NCBI RefSeq assembly: GCF_900094795.1
Contig: NZ_FMBC01000016.1
Span: 1 to 64,000, forward strand
Direction of reading: 5' to 3'
DNA from: Kosakonia oryziphila
GTDB taxonomy: Bacteria > Pseudomonadota > Gammaproteobacteria > Enterobacterales > Enterobacteriaceae
DNA: 64,000 nt
Shown here: one piece after another, positions 47,078-55,688 of the stretch
Position numbering within the stretch: position 1 is the stretch's first letter
Layout of the letters: each line of letters starts with the position of its first letter
Made by a program: the position numbers and the translations under genes
Notes under the pieces: model-generated
Databases searched by the model: none
What the model saw: the letters and a program-made list of their open reading frames with translations, nothing else
Told to the model about the DNA's origin: nothing

Positions 47078-48988
47078 TTAAAACCGGCTGACGCACTCCA
47101 TCGCTACACTGCGGAAGGCGGCGAAATTGGCGCAACCGCAAAGTCTTGAAGCTGCACGCTCGCGCAGGAAGGTGACAAAAATATCGTAGATCGCCATTGC
47201 CTCTTCATACTCACTTTTACTGATCGCCAGCAGGAAGATGACATGCGCGATCTCCTCACCCCACTGAATACCTTTTGGCGCGAGCACGGTGTAGACCACA
47301 GTTTTCTTCGCCAGCAACCCCAGCGCGTGCGGCAATGCGATGCCCTCGCCGAGCATGGTGCTGACAATCGCTTCACGCTCCACCACGGAATCAACAAACT
47401 CTGCGCCGACAAAGCCTTCATCCTGAAGTTGATGACAAAGCGTTTGAAACAGCGTCTGCTGATCCATCGCGCCATCTATAATGCGGAAATGCGCGGCATC
47501 AAAATACTTTTCCAGCATCCACGGACGCGTTCTATCCACCAGCACCAGCTTGCCGATCTGCTCCAGTTGGTAATCAGTGGGGAAAGGCGCGATGGTGACG
47601 ATCGGTTTGTCTTTCTCGCTGATCCGCGCAGTGGAAATAACAAAATCTTCCGCAATGCCGTCACACTGCTCGTAGTCGCGCAGCGTTACGGTACGGGAGA
47701 TAACAATTTGCGGATATTTGCGCGCCAGCACCGCTTCAATCATCCGCACCATCGCATTCCCGGCATCGCACACCAGCAGCACGCTCGGCTGGCGCTGGTA
47801 GCCAATGTTGTAATGGCGCTCAAGCCCTACACCAATATGCAGCACCAGGAAGCCAATTTCGTTTTCGCTGATGACATACGGCGTGTATTTGCCCCAACTG
47901 GATACCGCCGCCAGCGTCATATCCCAGGCCATCGGATAATGCTGTTTAATGTTATCCAGCAACGGGTTAGGGATCATGATCTGGTAACGCACGCGGGTGA
48001 TCATGGTTTTAATATGCGTCAGTAAATCCGCATGTAGTTGATCGTCACTTTGCAGGTTGTAGTTATAGTGCGTATTGATATAGCCGAGAATGTAGTTCAC
48101 CAGCGTTTCGTCGTCGTCCGCGCTAATGGCGCTCGGCGCAATCTCCTGCACTCGTCGCCCGGCAATATGCACTCGCAACCAGTGTTCTTCTGACGCCGCC
48201 AGCGGTTTTCCCGCCAGTTGCTGTAACGTGGCAGAGATGGCGCGCGCTGCATCGCGCACGTTCTCATCGCCATCTTCCGCGGTAAATTCCGATAGCGGAT
48301 ACCCTTCGCTGATACGCCGCACCGCCACTGCACAATAGAGACGGATAAACAATTCCCCCTCATCAGTCAGGCGAATGTGATAACGGCTAAAGCAATCATG
48401 CAGAATGGCGGCCAGCGCCTCTGGCACCCCAGGGTTGAGTGCCTCTTCGGTGATCAGCGGGTTGTGCGCGTTTAGCTGCGCCAGTTCAAACAGCAGATCC
48501 GTCAGACAAGCGCGCAGCGCCATCTCGCTACCAAACAGCTTCATGCCGTGGCGCGGACGAGTTTCCAGTGTCAGGCGATAACGGGAAAACCACTCGCGCA
48601 CTTCGGTCATGTCGTTTTGCAGCGTGGCACGGCTGACAAACCACTCATCCGCCAGATCTTCCAGCTTCAGGGAAAAGGCAGAGGTCAGAAACCGTACCAC
48701 CAGGTAGTGCACCCGCTCCGGCCCGCTGCGGGGAATGCGCAGCAGGCGCGGGCGGGCAGCCTGTAGTGTCTGGTAACGCGTAGCGTCATCAATCTTCAGT
48801 TGATAACCGCTACCGCGCGTCAAAATAAACTGTGCGCCGTGATGCTCCAGCAGCGCATTTAAGGCGGTGATATCGGCCCGAACGGTACGCGTGGAGACCG
48901 ACAGCCTTTGTGCCAGTTCATCCTGCGGCAGTGTTTCGTTTTGCAACATCATAAACAACTGCGCTAAACGTTGGTTCGGGAATCGCAC
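47078..48988 (-). CDS. PRD/EIIA-containing transcriptional activator (MtlR/LicR type)
   Basis: A 636-residue PTS-controlled regulator. Its N-terminal helix-turn-helix repeats are LPQDELAQRLSVSTRTVRAD and DLADEWFVSRATLQNDMTEV. Two PRD domains follow around 170-390, then an EIIB-like segment (SVLLVCDAGNAMVRMIEAVL) with a Cys, and a C-terminal EIIA domain (VVEREAIVSTMLGEGIALPH with the phospho-His). DNA-binding HTHs rather than an RNA-binding CAT domain indicate an activator, not a true antiterminator. It closes the ten-gene operon and should control it according to PTS phosphorylation. Confidence 0.85.
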   Translation of the reverse strand: MRFPNQRLAQLFMMLQNETLPQDELAQRLSVSTRTVRADITALNALLEHHGAQFILTRGSGYQLKIDDATRYQTLQAARPRLLRIPRSGPERVHYLVVRFLTSAFSLKLEDLADEWFVSRATLQNDMTEVREWFSRYRLTLETRPRHGMKLFGSEMALRACLTDLLFELAQLNAHNPLITEEALNPGVPEALAAILHDCFSRYHIRLTDEGELFIRLYCAVAVRRISEGYPLSEFTAEDGDENVRDAARAISATLQQLAGKPLAASEEHWLRVHIAGRRVQEIAPSAISADDDETLVNYILGYINTHYNYNLQSDDQLHADLLTHIKTMITRVRYQIMIPNPLLDNIKQHYPMAWDMTLAAVSSWGKYTPYVISENEIGFLVLHIGVGLERHYNIGYQRQPSVLLVCDAGNAMVRMIEAVLARKYPQIVISRTVTLRDYEQCDGIAEDFVISTARISEKDKPIVTIAPFPTDYQLEQIGKLVLVDRTRPWMLEKYFDAAHFRIIDGAMDQQTLFQTLCHQLQDEGFVGAEFVDSVVEREAIVSTMLGEGIALPHALGLLAKKTVVYTVLAPKGIQWGEEIAHVIFLLAISKSEYEEAMAIYDIFVTFLRERAASRLCGCANFAAFRSVAMECVSRF

Positions 48989-49002
48989 ATCAGTCTCCTG
49001 GC

Positions 49003-50148
49003 TTAGTAAGAGGAAATGACCATCTGAGATGGGCTACCCACCGGCGTGTAATCCGGCACAAAACTTAGCTTACCGTCCTTCGCAACGCGAAAACGGGTGA
49101 CATTGTCGCTGCGTTGATTCATGACGTACAGCCAGCGTCCCTGTTTATCCAGCGTCAGCGAGCGCGGATAGTCACCGCGCGTCCAGACATCATCCTGATG
49201 TGCCAGCGAACCATCTGGCTGTACACTAAAGTGCGCCACGCTGTTATGCAGACGGTTAGCTACATACAGTTGTTTACCATCCCGACTGAGTACCAGACCG
49301 GCGGCAAAGCTGGTGCCTTTGTACGCTGCTGGCAGCGCCGAGGTGGTTTTGCCCTCTTTCAGCGTTCCGGTTGTGCTGTCCAGCGTGTAATACGTCAATG
49401 TTGAGGCTTCTTCATTAATCAACCACAACCCGTCACCTTTTGGCGTAAAGACAAAGTGACGCGGCCCGGCACCCTTTGAAGACGCGTTGATAAAAGATGG
49501 CTCGTTAGGCGTTAACTTGCCACTTTGCGCCTCCAGGCGGTACTGATAAATACGATCCAGTCCCAGATCGGTCGAGAAGACAAATTTCCCCTGTGGATCG
49601 GCGGCAATCATATGCGCATGTGGGCCGTTATGATCGCTGATGGCAAAGCTGCCCTCCACGGCTGCTGCGGGTTTAGCTGCTCCCGCTTCGCCCTGATCCT
49701 GGTGTCTGTCCACCGCCTCGCCAAGGCTACCATCGGCTTTTATCGGCAGTACAGCAATCGAACCGCTGACGTAATTCGCCACCAATAGATAACGCCCATT
49801 CGGCGTCAGCGCCAGATAAACCGGCCCGGCACCACCGGATGACACCTGGTTTAGTTCCTGCAATGCGCCGTTATCGCCAATGCGCAGCGCCTGCACCACG
49901 CCCTTTTCCACTTCGCTGGCGACATACAACGTTTTGCCATCCTGCGAAACGGTAAGCTGCGCCGCATTCGGCAGCGTACTGACCAACGTTTTGTTACCCA
50001 GCGCGCCGGATTGTGGGTCAACAGTAAAGCGGTAAACGCCTTCGCCGTTGGGGTTGTAGGTTCCCACCCAGGCGTACTGCGTCTGAGCAATGGCGCTGGT
50101 CGCCAGCAGAGAGAGTGAAGCAGCAAGCAGATGTCGGACAGTGTGCAT
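49003..50148 (-). CDS. Periplasmic seven-bladed beta-propeller lactonase
   Basis: A 381-residue protein of the YbhE/6-phosphogluconolactonase-like propeller family, with a signal peptide (MHTVRHLLAASLSLLATSAIA). Repeated blade motifs are visible, such as SQDGKTLYVASEVEKG, TPNGRYLLVANYVSGS and SRDGKQLYVANRLHN. The cytoplasmic Pgl opens 6-phosphogluconolactone; this exported version must act on a different, periplasmic lactone or be a binding protein. Its position between the aldolase and the regulator ties it to the operon substrate. Confidence 0.8.
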   Translation of the reverse strand: MHTVRHLLAASLSLLATSAIAQTQYAWVGTYNPNGEGVYRFTVDPQSGALGNKTLVSTLPNAAQLTVSQDGKTLYVASEVEKGVVQALRIGDNGALQELNQVSSGGAGPVYLALTPNGRYLLVANYVSGSIAVLPIKADGSLGEAVDRHQDQGEAGAAKPAAAVEGSFAISDHNGPHAHMIAADPQGKFVFSTDLGLDRIYQYRLEAQSGKLTPNEPSFINASSKGAGPRHFVFTPKGDGLWLINEEASTLTYYTLDSTTGTLKEGKTTSALPAAYKGTSFAAGLVLSRDGKQLYVANRLHNSVAHFSVQPDGSLAHQDDVWTRGDYPRSLTLDKQGRWLYVMNQRSDNVTRFRVAKDGKLSFVPDYTPVGSPSQMVISSY

Positions 50149-50204
50149 GGTGGCTCCTTTATCGTGTGCGTTTCCCTCCCACAGGTTGTGAGAGGGCAGG
50201 ACGT

Positions 50205-50945
50205 TTACTTCACTAACGCTTTGGTCATTGCCAGTAACTGGCGTACATCGGCCGGACGGGTATCACCACTCGCTTTATCGATAATCGAACTGTAGATATG
50301 CGGGATAATTTTGCTGACGCCCGCTTCCAGAGCAATGCGCAAGATTTCGCTGTAGTTCTCCAGATCAATACCGCCGGTCGGCTCCAGCCAGAAGTCATGG
50401 CGCGCACAGGCATCGGCAACCGCCTGAAACTCATCACGGCACTTCAGCCCACCCATCGGGAAATATTTAATCGAGCTGCCGCCCATATCCTTCAGCAGTG
50501 CAATAGCGGTTTCCACTGGCACAATACCGTCTGCCGCCTGGCTGCTGAGCGGCCCGGTGGAGATTTTCACCAACCCCGGAGTACCGGTCGGCGAGACCAG
50601 ACCGTTAACCACCGTTTCATTCTGCCCAAGCAGCGCGCGGCTGGTTGCCACGCCGGTAAACACCTGGTTAACGTGCTGCGGCTGAACGTCACGGGAGATG
50701 GCGCTGACCATCGCCGACTGGTTCGGATCGCCCGCACCGAGGCCGACTGAGAGTGCGTTATCGATACGCGCCGCGTAGTCACGCATATCCGCCACCGCCG
50801 ATGCCACATCCGGGTAATTTTTGGATAGCACACCGACCAGCACATGGCCTTCAGCCGCTTCATAGATGGCGCTGGCATTCTCCTTGCTTCCCGCCAGCAC
50901 GTTCAGGCAGACGCGATCGTGGTAAAAGTTCGGTGTCAGTTTCAT
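50205..50945 (-). CDS. KDGP-type aldolase (DgaF-like)
   Basis: A 246-residue aldolase of the KDGP_aldolase family. By family analogy it cleaves 2-keto-3-deoxygluconate-6-phosphate or a similar acid to pyruvate and glyceraldehyde-3-phosphate. VCLNVLAGSKENASAIYEAA, KYFPMGGLKCRDEF and LEPTGGIDLENYSEILRIAL are family segments; the Lys in GGLKCRDEF or nearby is a candidate Schiff-base residue. The start overlaps the upstream stop as ATGA. Confidence 0.82.
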   Translation of the reverse strand: MKLTPNFYHDRVCLNVLAGSKENASAIYEAAEGHVLVGVLSKNYPDVASAVADMRDYAARIDNALSVGLGAGDPNQSAMVSAISRDVQPQHVNQVFTGVATSRALLGQNETVVNGLVSPTGTPGLVKISTGPLSSQAADGIVPVETAIALLKDMGGSSIKYFPMGGLKCRDEFQAVADACARHDFWLEPTGGIDLENYSEILRIALEAGVSKIIPHIYSSIIDKASGDTRPADVRQLLAMTKALVK

Positions 50946-52057
50946 GCGTGTTGCCCCTTCAATTCTTCAGCGATGCGGCGATAAACAATCGCCAGTTGCT
51001 CAGCGCTCACGCTGCGCACATCGGCTTCGATAATGCCTTCATTGGCTTTGTAACCACGAAAATAGATGGCGTATTCACCCTGTTTCAGCGCGCTGACCAG
51101 TTCGCCGGTGGCGATGCCGGTTACCGCTTCATCAAACTTTATTTCGCTACGGGCAATGTCGCGTCCGGCGCTGTCCCATACCACGCGTGCACTCACGCCT
51201 TGCAGCGTGTTGAGCTGGTCGATAAACGGCGCCATTTTGGCGACCATTTCCGCTCCGCTCTCTTTGCGGGCGCTCAGATAGTGTTCGATGGCGCAAGTCA
51301 GGCCAAGAATGCCCTCTTTACCGACTTTCATGGCGCGGCCAATGCCTGCCGTCTGGCGTTTGACCCACTCGACGTACTGGTTTTTGCCAATCACCAGCCC
51401 GCTGGTTGGTCCTTCGATGGCCTTCGCGCCGCTGTAAATCACCAAATCAGCCCCAGCACGGTAGTAGCATTGCAAATCCTCTTCCGCTGCGGCATCGACA
51501 ATCAGCGGCAGATTATGCTTACGCGCCACTACCACTGCCTGCTCCACGCTGAGCATGCTTTTTTGTACGCAGTGGTGCGATTTGATGTAGAGGATCGCGG
51601 CCGTGCGCGGCGAGACTGCCGCCGCCAGTTGATCGGCGGAGCATTCGTTGGCATAACCCGCTTCCACCACCTTCCCGCCGCCGAGCGCCACCATCGTGCC
51701 GACCGGTGCGCCGAAGTTAACGTTGTGACCGCGCGGCAACACAATTTCGTTGTTCTCAATCGCCGTGCTGTGCAGGTTCTCCAGCAGCCAGTCGCTGTCC
51801 CGCACCAGTACCGCAGCAACGGATTGTGCAATCCCTGCGGAGGCGCAGGAGACAACGGTCGCCGCTTCAACGTCCAGCAGTTTCGCAATGTATTCGCCGG
51901 TTTTGTTCACCAAATCTTTCATTTCGAAATAGTGATTCATGCCGCCAAGCACGGCTTCCACCACTTCCGGGCGCGGGGTGGAAACGCCCAGTGCTGTCAT
52001 GCGACCGGAGGCGTTAATCACCTGTTTTAAATTGTACTTTTCATAAATCGAAGGCAT
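50942..52057 (-). CDS. DgaE-family PLP-dependent ammonia lyase
   Basis: A 371-residue SelA-like PLP enzyme. Its Salmonella relative DgaE removes ammonia from D-glucosaminate-6-phosphate to give 2-keto-3-deoxygluconate-6-phosphate. The PLP Lys is in VIYSGAKAIEGPTSGLVIG, and VDAAAEEDLQCYYRAGADL is just before it. GGGAG precedes the ATG at 52057; a GTG three codons earlier is less likely. It overlaps the amidohydrolase end by 17 bases and the aldolase start by 4, so the three enzymes are translationally linked. Confidence 0.85.
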   Translation of the reverse strand: MPSIYEKYNLKQVINASGRMTALGVSTPRPEVVEAVLGGMNHYFEMKDLVNKTGEYIAKLLDVEAATVVSCASAGIAQSVAAVLVRDSDWLLENLHSTAIENNEIVLPRGHNVNFGAPVGTMVALGGGKVVEAGYANECSADQLAAAVSPRTAAILYIKSHHCVQKSMLSVEQAVVVARKHNLPLIVDAAAEEDLQCYYRAGADLVIYSGAKAIEGPTSGLVIGKNQYVEWVKRQTAGIGRAMKVGKEGILGLTCAIEHYLSARKESGAEMVAKMAPFIDQLNTLQGVSARVVWDSAGRDIARSEIKFDEAVTGIATGELVSALKQGEYAIYFRGYKANEGIIEADVRSVSAEQLAIVYRRIAEELKGQHA

Positions 52058-53174
52058 GTTCTGCACTCCCTTGTTCGGTCAGATAGCCTTTGCCCGCGCG
52101 AATGGCGGCCAGCGGCGTGAGTAACTGTTCGGCCTGTAGGCTGTCGTTTTCCGCATCGGTGAACAGTACCGACTGGCGACGCAGGTCAAAAATGGTCAGA
52201 TCGGCATCGAAGCCGACGGCAAGACGCCCTTTATGCTTCAGACGCAGGCCAGCGGCGGCGTGGTCGGTTACGCAGGCAATCACCTGCGGCAGCGACAGGC
52301 CAATGGCGAGGAATTTGGACATCACATTTGCCAGCGATCGCACCGGGCCGTCGATCCGGTTGCGGCAGTAGATGTCAGAACTGATGGTCTGCGGCAAAAT
52401 GCCGAGGCTGATGGCCTGTTTGGCCACCGCAAAGCTGAAACTGGCGCTGCCATGCCCGACATCGAGACGCACGCCACGCGCAATGGCACGCGCTACAGAA
52501 GCGCGTAACTCGCCAGCCGGTGCCAGAATGCGGTTCGGTTTACCGTTATAACAGTGGGTAATGATGTCGCCGGAAGTCAACAGTTCTGCGATTTCATCGA
52601 GGTTCGGTGGGTTGTTGCCAATGTGCACCATCAACGGCAAATCGCCGTTGGCTTTCTGGATCGCCTTCGCGCGTTCCAGCGGCGTGATACCATTTTCACC
52701 GACCACGCTGCTGCTCATGCGCGCTTTCAGGCCAACGATAAAATCCGGATGGCGTTTTATCGCGTCATGTACCGCATTCGCGTCGATATTAGCCATGTTG
52801 GCCAGCTCGTTCTGGGCAATCAGCCCGACGCGGGAGACGTTCAGCAGCGCATATACTTCGGTCGCCGCCTCGCGGGTAATGGCATAAAAATCATCGACAT
52901 CATCAGCACCAGTGCTGCCCGCGTCAATCACCGTCGTCACGCCGGTGTTGATGCCGACACTGTCGGGTTCATCGTGGTAAATCGGCGAGTTCGGGTAGCA
53001 GTGCACGTGGGAATCAATCCACCCGGCGCTGACATAGTGTTCGCCGTGCAGATCGAGCGTTTTAACCGCCGGGCTGTTGATCTCGCCCAGCGCGGCGATT
53101 TTCCCTGCCTTGATGGCGATATCCGTCAGCGTATCGTCAACCAGACGCGCCCGGCGCAGGAGTAAATCAAACAT
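52041..53174 (-). CDS. Amidohydrolase/deacetylase-family metallohydrolase (EF_0837/AHA_3915 type)
   Basis: A 377-residue dihydroorotase-like metal enzyme. The HxH motif is in AGWIDSHVHCYPNS, a probable carboxylated Lys in FIVGLKARMSSS, further His ligands in LPLMVHIGNNPP and DIITHCYNGKP, and the final region in DVGHGSASFSF. Family members hydrolyse cyclic amides or N-acyl groups. In this operon it could prepare the substrate for the PLP lyase. The actual substrate is unknown. Confidence 0.83.
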   Translation of the reverse strand: MFDLLLRRARLVDDTLTDIAIKAGKIAALGEINSPAVKTLDLHGEHYVSAGWIDSHVHCYPNSPIYHDEPDSVGINTGVTTVIDAGSTGADDVDDFYAITREAATEVYALLNVSRVGLIAQNELANMANIDANAVHDAIKRHPDFIVGLKARMSSSVVGENGITPLERAKAIQKANGDLPLMVHIGNNPPNLDEIAELLTSGDIITHCYNGKPNRILAPAGELRASVARAIARGVRLDVGHGSASFSFAVAKQAISLGILPQTISSDIYCRNRIDGPVRSLANVMSKFLAIGLSLPQVIACVTDHAAAGLRLKHKGRLAVGFDADLTIFDLRRQSVLFTDAENDSLQAEQLLTPLAAIRAGKGYLTEQGSAEHAFDL

Positions 53175-53216
53175 GCGAATCTCCAGTAATAACGGGCGCC
53201 GCAGCGCCCGTAGGGT

Positions 53217-53858
53217 TCAAAGGGCAACCGGGAAGATGGAGCCCAGCAGCATGGCACCGAGGATCGCGCCCCCCGTAATCGGTTTCTGCCAGAGGTAGAA
53301 CAGCAGCGCGCCGACCAGAGAACCAATACCAATAGGAATGGAAGCAGTCATGGCGCTGAGGATAATCAGCGGGCCGAGGAAGCGACCAGACGCGTTACCC
53401 GCGCCCATCATCACATCTGCCCCGTAGGTGGAATCGCTCTGATTGATGGTGAACTTACGCGCCAGGATAATCAGATAGCCAATGACCACGCCAATCACCA
53501 GACCGGTTGCCAGCGAGGCGACAAAGTTTTCCACCGGAAAGAGGATCCCGGCTCCCAGCAACAGCGCCGGAACACCGAGGCCGACACCAGTCTGGATCGC
53601 GCCGCCGATATCAAGAATACCGACCAGTGAACCTTCAATAATGCGGGCGAACAGGAAACTGGCACCAAACGCGGCAACCGCGCCGTATACGCCAGTGTCC
53701 ATGCCGGAACGCAGCATTGAAACAAACGCCACTTCGTTAAACGCGCCGATGCCATACAGGTAGTACATATGTGTCCCGGCGAACACGCCGGAAGAGAGCA
53801 GGCCAACAAAGATCGGGAACGACCAGTCGGCGTACCAAAACCCTTTATTCTGTTCCAT
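53217..53858 (-). CDS. DUF4310 family membrane protein
   Basis: A 213-residue inner membrane protein with about six hydrophobic segments (for example FPIFVGLLSSGVFAGTHMYY and LATGLVIGVVIGYLIILA), rich in Gly. The family occurs only with DUF4311, DUF4312 and SFCGS proteins. It is probably one half of a transporter for the operon substrate. It starts 9 bases after the DUF4311 stop. Confidence 0.82.
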   Translation of the reverse strand: MEQNKGFWYADWSFPIFVGLLSSGVFAGTHMYYLYGIGAFNEVAFVSMLRSGMDTGVYGAVAAFGASFLFARIIEGSLVGILDIGGAIQTGVGLGVPALLLGAGILFPVENFVASLATGLVIGVVIGYLIILARKFTINQSDSTYGADVMMGAGNASGRFLGPLIILSAMTASIPIGIGSLVGALLFYLWQKPITGGAILGAMLLGSIFPVAL

Positions 53859-53867
53859 TTCGCTTCC

Positions 53868-54644
53868 TTATTTGCCGCTGAGCGAGTTGTGGATGAGCTC
53901 CAGCCAGTTCGGCGCGCTCAGGTGGAAAGACTCGATCATTTTCACATCGAAGCCACGGAAGAACGCGCTCAGCACAAACAGCGCGATAATGGCCGTCATC
54001 ATCACTTTAGTGACGCGGTTCCAGCCGCTCTCTTCCACACCTTTACCAATCAGAATGCCCAGAACCAGGCCGGGTACGGCGTTGCCCATAATCAGTTGTG
54101 CCGCGCCGCCAAAGACGGTCGCCCAGAAACCCGATTTTTTGCCCGCGTCGATGGCCGCCAGCCAGAAGATCACCGGCATTACGGTGTTCACCAGTAGGTT
54201 AGCCGCCGGAACCAACACTTTAACGGCAGTGACCTGCAAGGCCGCCGGAACGGAGGAAGCCGTCAGGTTAAGGAAGGTGACGACCACCATGCCAATCAGG
54301 CCACAGGCGATCGCCATCTTTTTCGGATCGTGCAGGGTTTCGCCAACGTTACGGTTTTTCACCATTAACGCCGCCGCGCCCCAGTTCGGGATGATGCGGT
54401 GGTCAACGTCCTGGGTGAAAGAACCTGCCGCAACGGACGAAGCCCAGGCGTTAAAGAAGAAGCCTAAGCCGAATGAGAAATGCGATGCGGGATCGCCTTC
54501 GCAGGAGTTCAATTCGCCCAGTGTACGAAATGCGCCCATCCCTTGTGTGGTCGGCGCATGGAACATGCGTGCAGCCCCCGCGCCAACACCGACGCCAACC
54601 AGGCCGCCGATGATGAGCGATTTTATTAGTATGATTAAGAACAT
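53868..54644 (-). CDS. DUF4311 family membrane protein
   Basis: A 258-residue Gly-rich inner membrane protein. It begins MFLIILIKSLIIGGLVGVGV and has about six further spans (for example IACGLIGMVVVTFLNLTASS), and a conserved GEGDP-like segment, LNSCEGDPASHFSFGLGFFFN. The start at 54644 follows GAAGAGGGCAG. With DUF4310 it likely forms a two-subunit permease. No phosphorylation motif of known PTS EIIC proteins was seen. Confidence 0.82.
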   Translation of the reverse strand: MFLIILIKSLIIGGLVGVGVGAGAARMFHAPTTQGMGAFRTLGELNSCEGDPASHFSFGLGFFFNAWASSVAAGSFTQDVDHRIIPNWGAAALMVKNRNVGETLHDPKKMAIACGLIGMVVVTFLNLTASSVPAALQVTAVKVLVPAANLLVNTVMPVIFWLAAIDAGKKSGFWATVFGGAAQLIMGNAVPGLVLGILIGKGVEESGWNRVTKVMMTAIIALFVLSAFFRGFDVKMIESFHLSAPNWLELIHNSLSGK

Positions 54645-54695
54645 CAGTCTGCCCTCTTCTACCCAGCGGAGGTGATTCACCGGGTATGTGTTGAG

Positions 54696-54992
54696 TTATT
54701 TCGTGACAAAGTCCACTTTATCGAGATTGATGGCAGTCACGTTGACGGTAACGTCCAGTTCCACGCTGTACGTACGTCTTACACGGCGCAGAAAAAGGAA
54801 TAGAAACGCCTCTTTCCGTGCCGTTTCCTGCGCATGAACAACTTCCACATCCTGTGGCTCGATACGCAGTAAAATCTGCGGCGACGCTTTCATCACCGCG
54901 GCCTGAACCTGGTTCAGCGCATCCGCAAAGGCGCGCGCTTTCGCCTCGCCTTTTCCCTTAACCCTGACCGTGGTGGTGAACTGTTCTTTCAT
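54696..54992 (-). CDS. DUF4312 family protein
   Basis: A 98-residue soluble protein. Alternating beta and helix segments are suggested (QFTTTVRVKGKGEAKARAF; YSVELDVTVNVTAINLDKVDF), with a run AFLFLFLRRVRRT in the middle. It occurs with the DUF4310/4311 pair and may be a cytoplasmic partner of that membrane complex. I know of no established function. It begins 2 bases after the SFCGS stop. Confidence 0.8.
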   Translation of the reverse strand: MKEQFTTTVRVKGKGEAKARAFADALNQVQAAVMKASPQILLRIEPQDVEVVHAQETARKEAFLFLFLRRVRRTYSVELDVTVNVTAINLDKVDFVTK

Positions 54993-54994
54993 GG

Positions 54995-55357
54995 TTATGC
55001 GCCGTATTTTTTCTGCCAGGCCAGCACCAGGCGCTCGCCTAACTCTTCTTTGTCCATAAAGCCGAAGCCGAGAACATTGCAGCCTTCATTGATGGCGGTA
55101 ACGCCTTCTTCTACAGAGCGCATGCCGTATTTGGCTTTATAGCCGTGTTTGTTCTGTGCGGTGATGGCACCCGCGCCACCGCTGCCGCAAAACGAAATTC
55201 CGAAGGTGGCGTTTTCTGTTTTCATCACGTCACCCAGTTTCATATCTGCCGCTACGCCCGGTACCACCACAGCCCGGCCGCCCGCTTTTTCAACGCCTGC
55301 TGCGACTTTCTGACCTTTGCCAAGACGATCGCCAATCACTACAGTAATTTGTTCCAT
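54995..55357 (-). CDS. SFCGS family glycine-rich protein, RpiB-like
   Basis: A 120-residue protein named for its SFCGS motif (Cys57). Its second half resembles RpiB/LacAB sugar-phosphate isomerases: ISFCGSGGAGAITAQNKHGY against ICGTGIGMSIAANKFAGI of RpiB, where that Cys is the catalytic base, and CNVLGFGFMDKEELGERLVL against TNVLAFGSRVVGLELAKMIV. The RpiB His98 has no clear match, so the reaction may differ. MEQITVVIGDRLGKG is the start at 55357. It lies 10 bases after the PRD gene. Confidence 0.8.
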   Translation of the reverse strand: MEQITVVIGDRLGKGQKVAAGVEKAGGRAVVVPGVAADMKLGDVMKTENATFGISFCGSGGAGAITAQNKHGYKAKYGMRSVEEGVTAINEGCNVLGFGFMDKEELGERLVLAWQKKYGA

Positions 55358-55367
55358 TATTTGTTCC

Positions 55368-55688
55368 TTACAGGTTCTCTTTTGCCACTTCGAAGTGCAC
55401 CGACAACAGCCAGGCTTCTTCTTCCGGAAGATTGCCAAACGCCGCCACCACTTCACGGGCCAGGTTCATTGATTCAGGCGAGATTTCATCAAACAGGCTG
55501 GCATCCACTTCCGGTAGCGGTTCGCCGGTCACAGACCGATGCGCCATCGCGCGAACATGGGAGGTCAGCATCTGCTGCTGTACCGCATTCGGCGTGATCC
55601 CGTGATTGCTCAGTAGCGCATAGACCTGCGTCAGCATGCGCCCGGCAAGGGTTGCCGTTTGCTCCGCCCGCTCTTGGGCATCATTCAT
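55368..55688 (-). CDS. Small PRD-domain protein (EF_0829/AHA_3910 type)
   Basis: A 106-residue single-domain protein and first gene of the operon. The sequence NAVQQQMLTSHVRAMAHRSV and LPEEEAWLLSVHFEVAKEN contain the two His expected of a PTS regulation domain. Alone, without HTH or EII domains, it may be a phosphorylation-responsive partner of the larger regulator at the end of the operon. ATG at 55688; a longer frame upstream has no support. Confidence 0.78.
   Translation of the reverse strand: MNDAQERAEQTATLAGRMLTQVYALLSNHGITPNAVQQQMLTSHVRAMAHRSVTGEPLPEVDASLFDEISPESMNLAREVVAAFGNLPEEEAWLLSVHFEVAKENL

Noticed and set aside
54995-55357. SFCGS protein as a PTS EIIB domain with a phospho-Cys
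   Set aside because: The CGSG motif looks EIIB-like, but EIIB has its Cys near residue 10 after the first strand; here it is at residue 57, and the flanking NK and NVLGFG motifs fit RpiB better.
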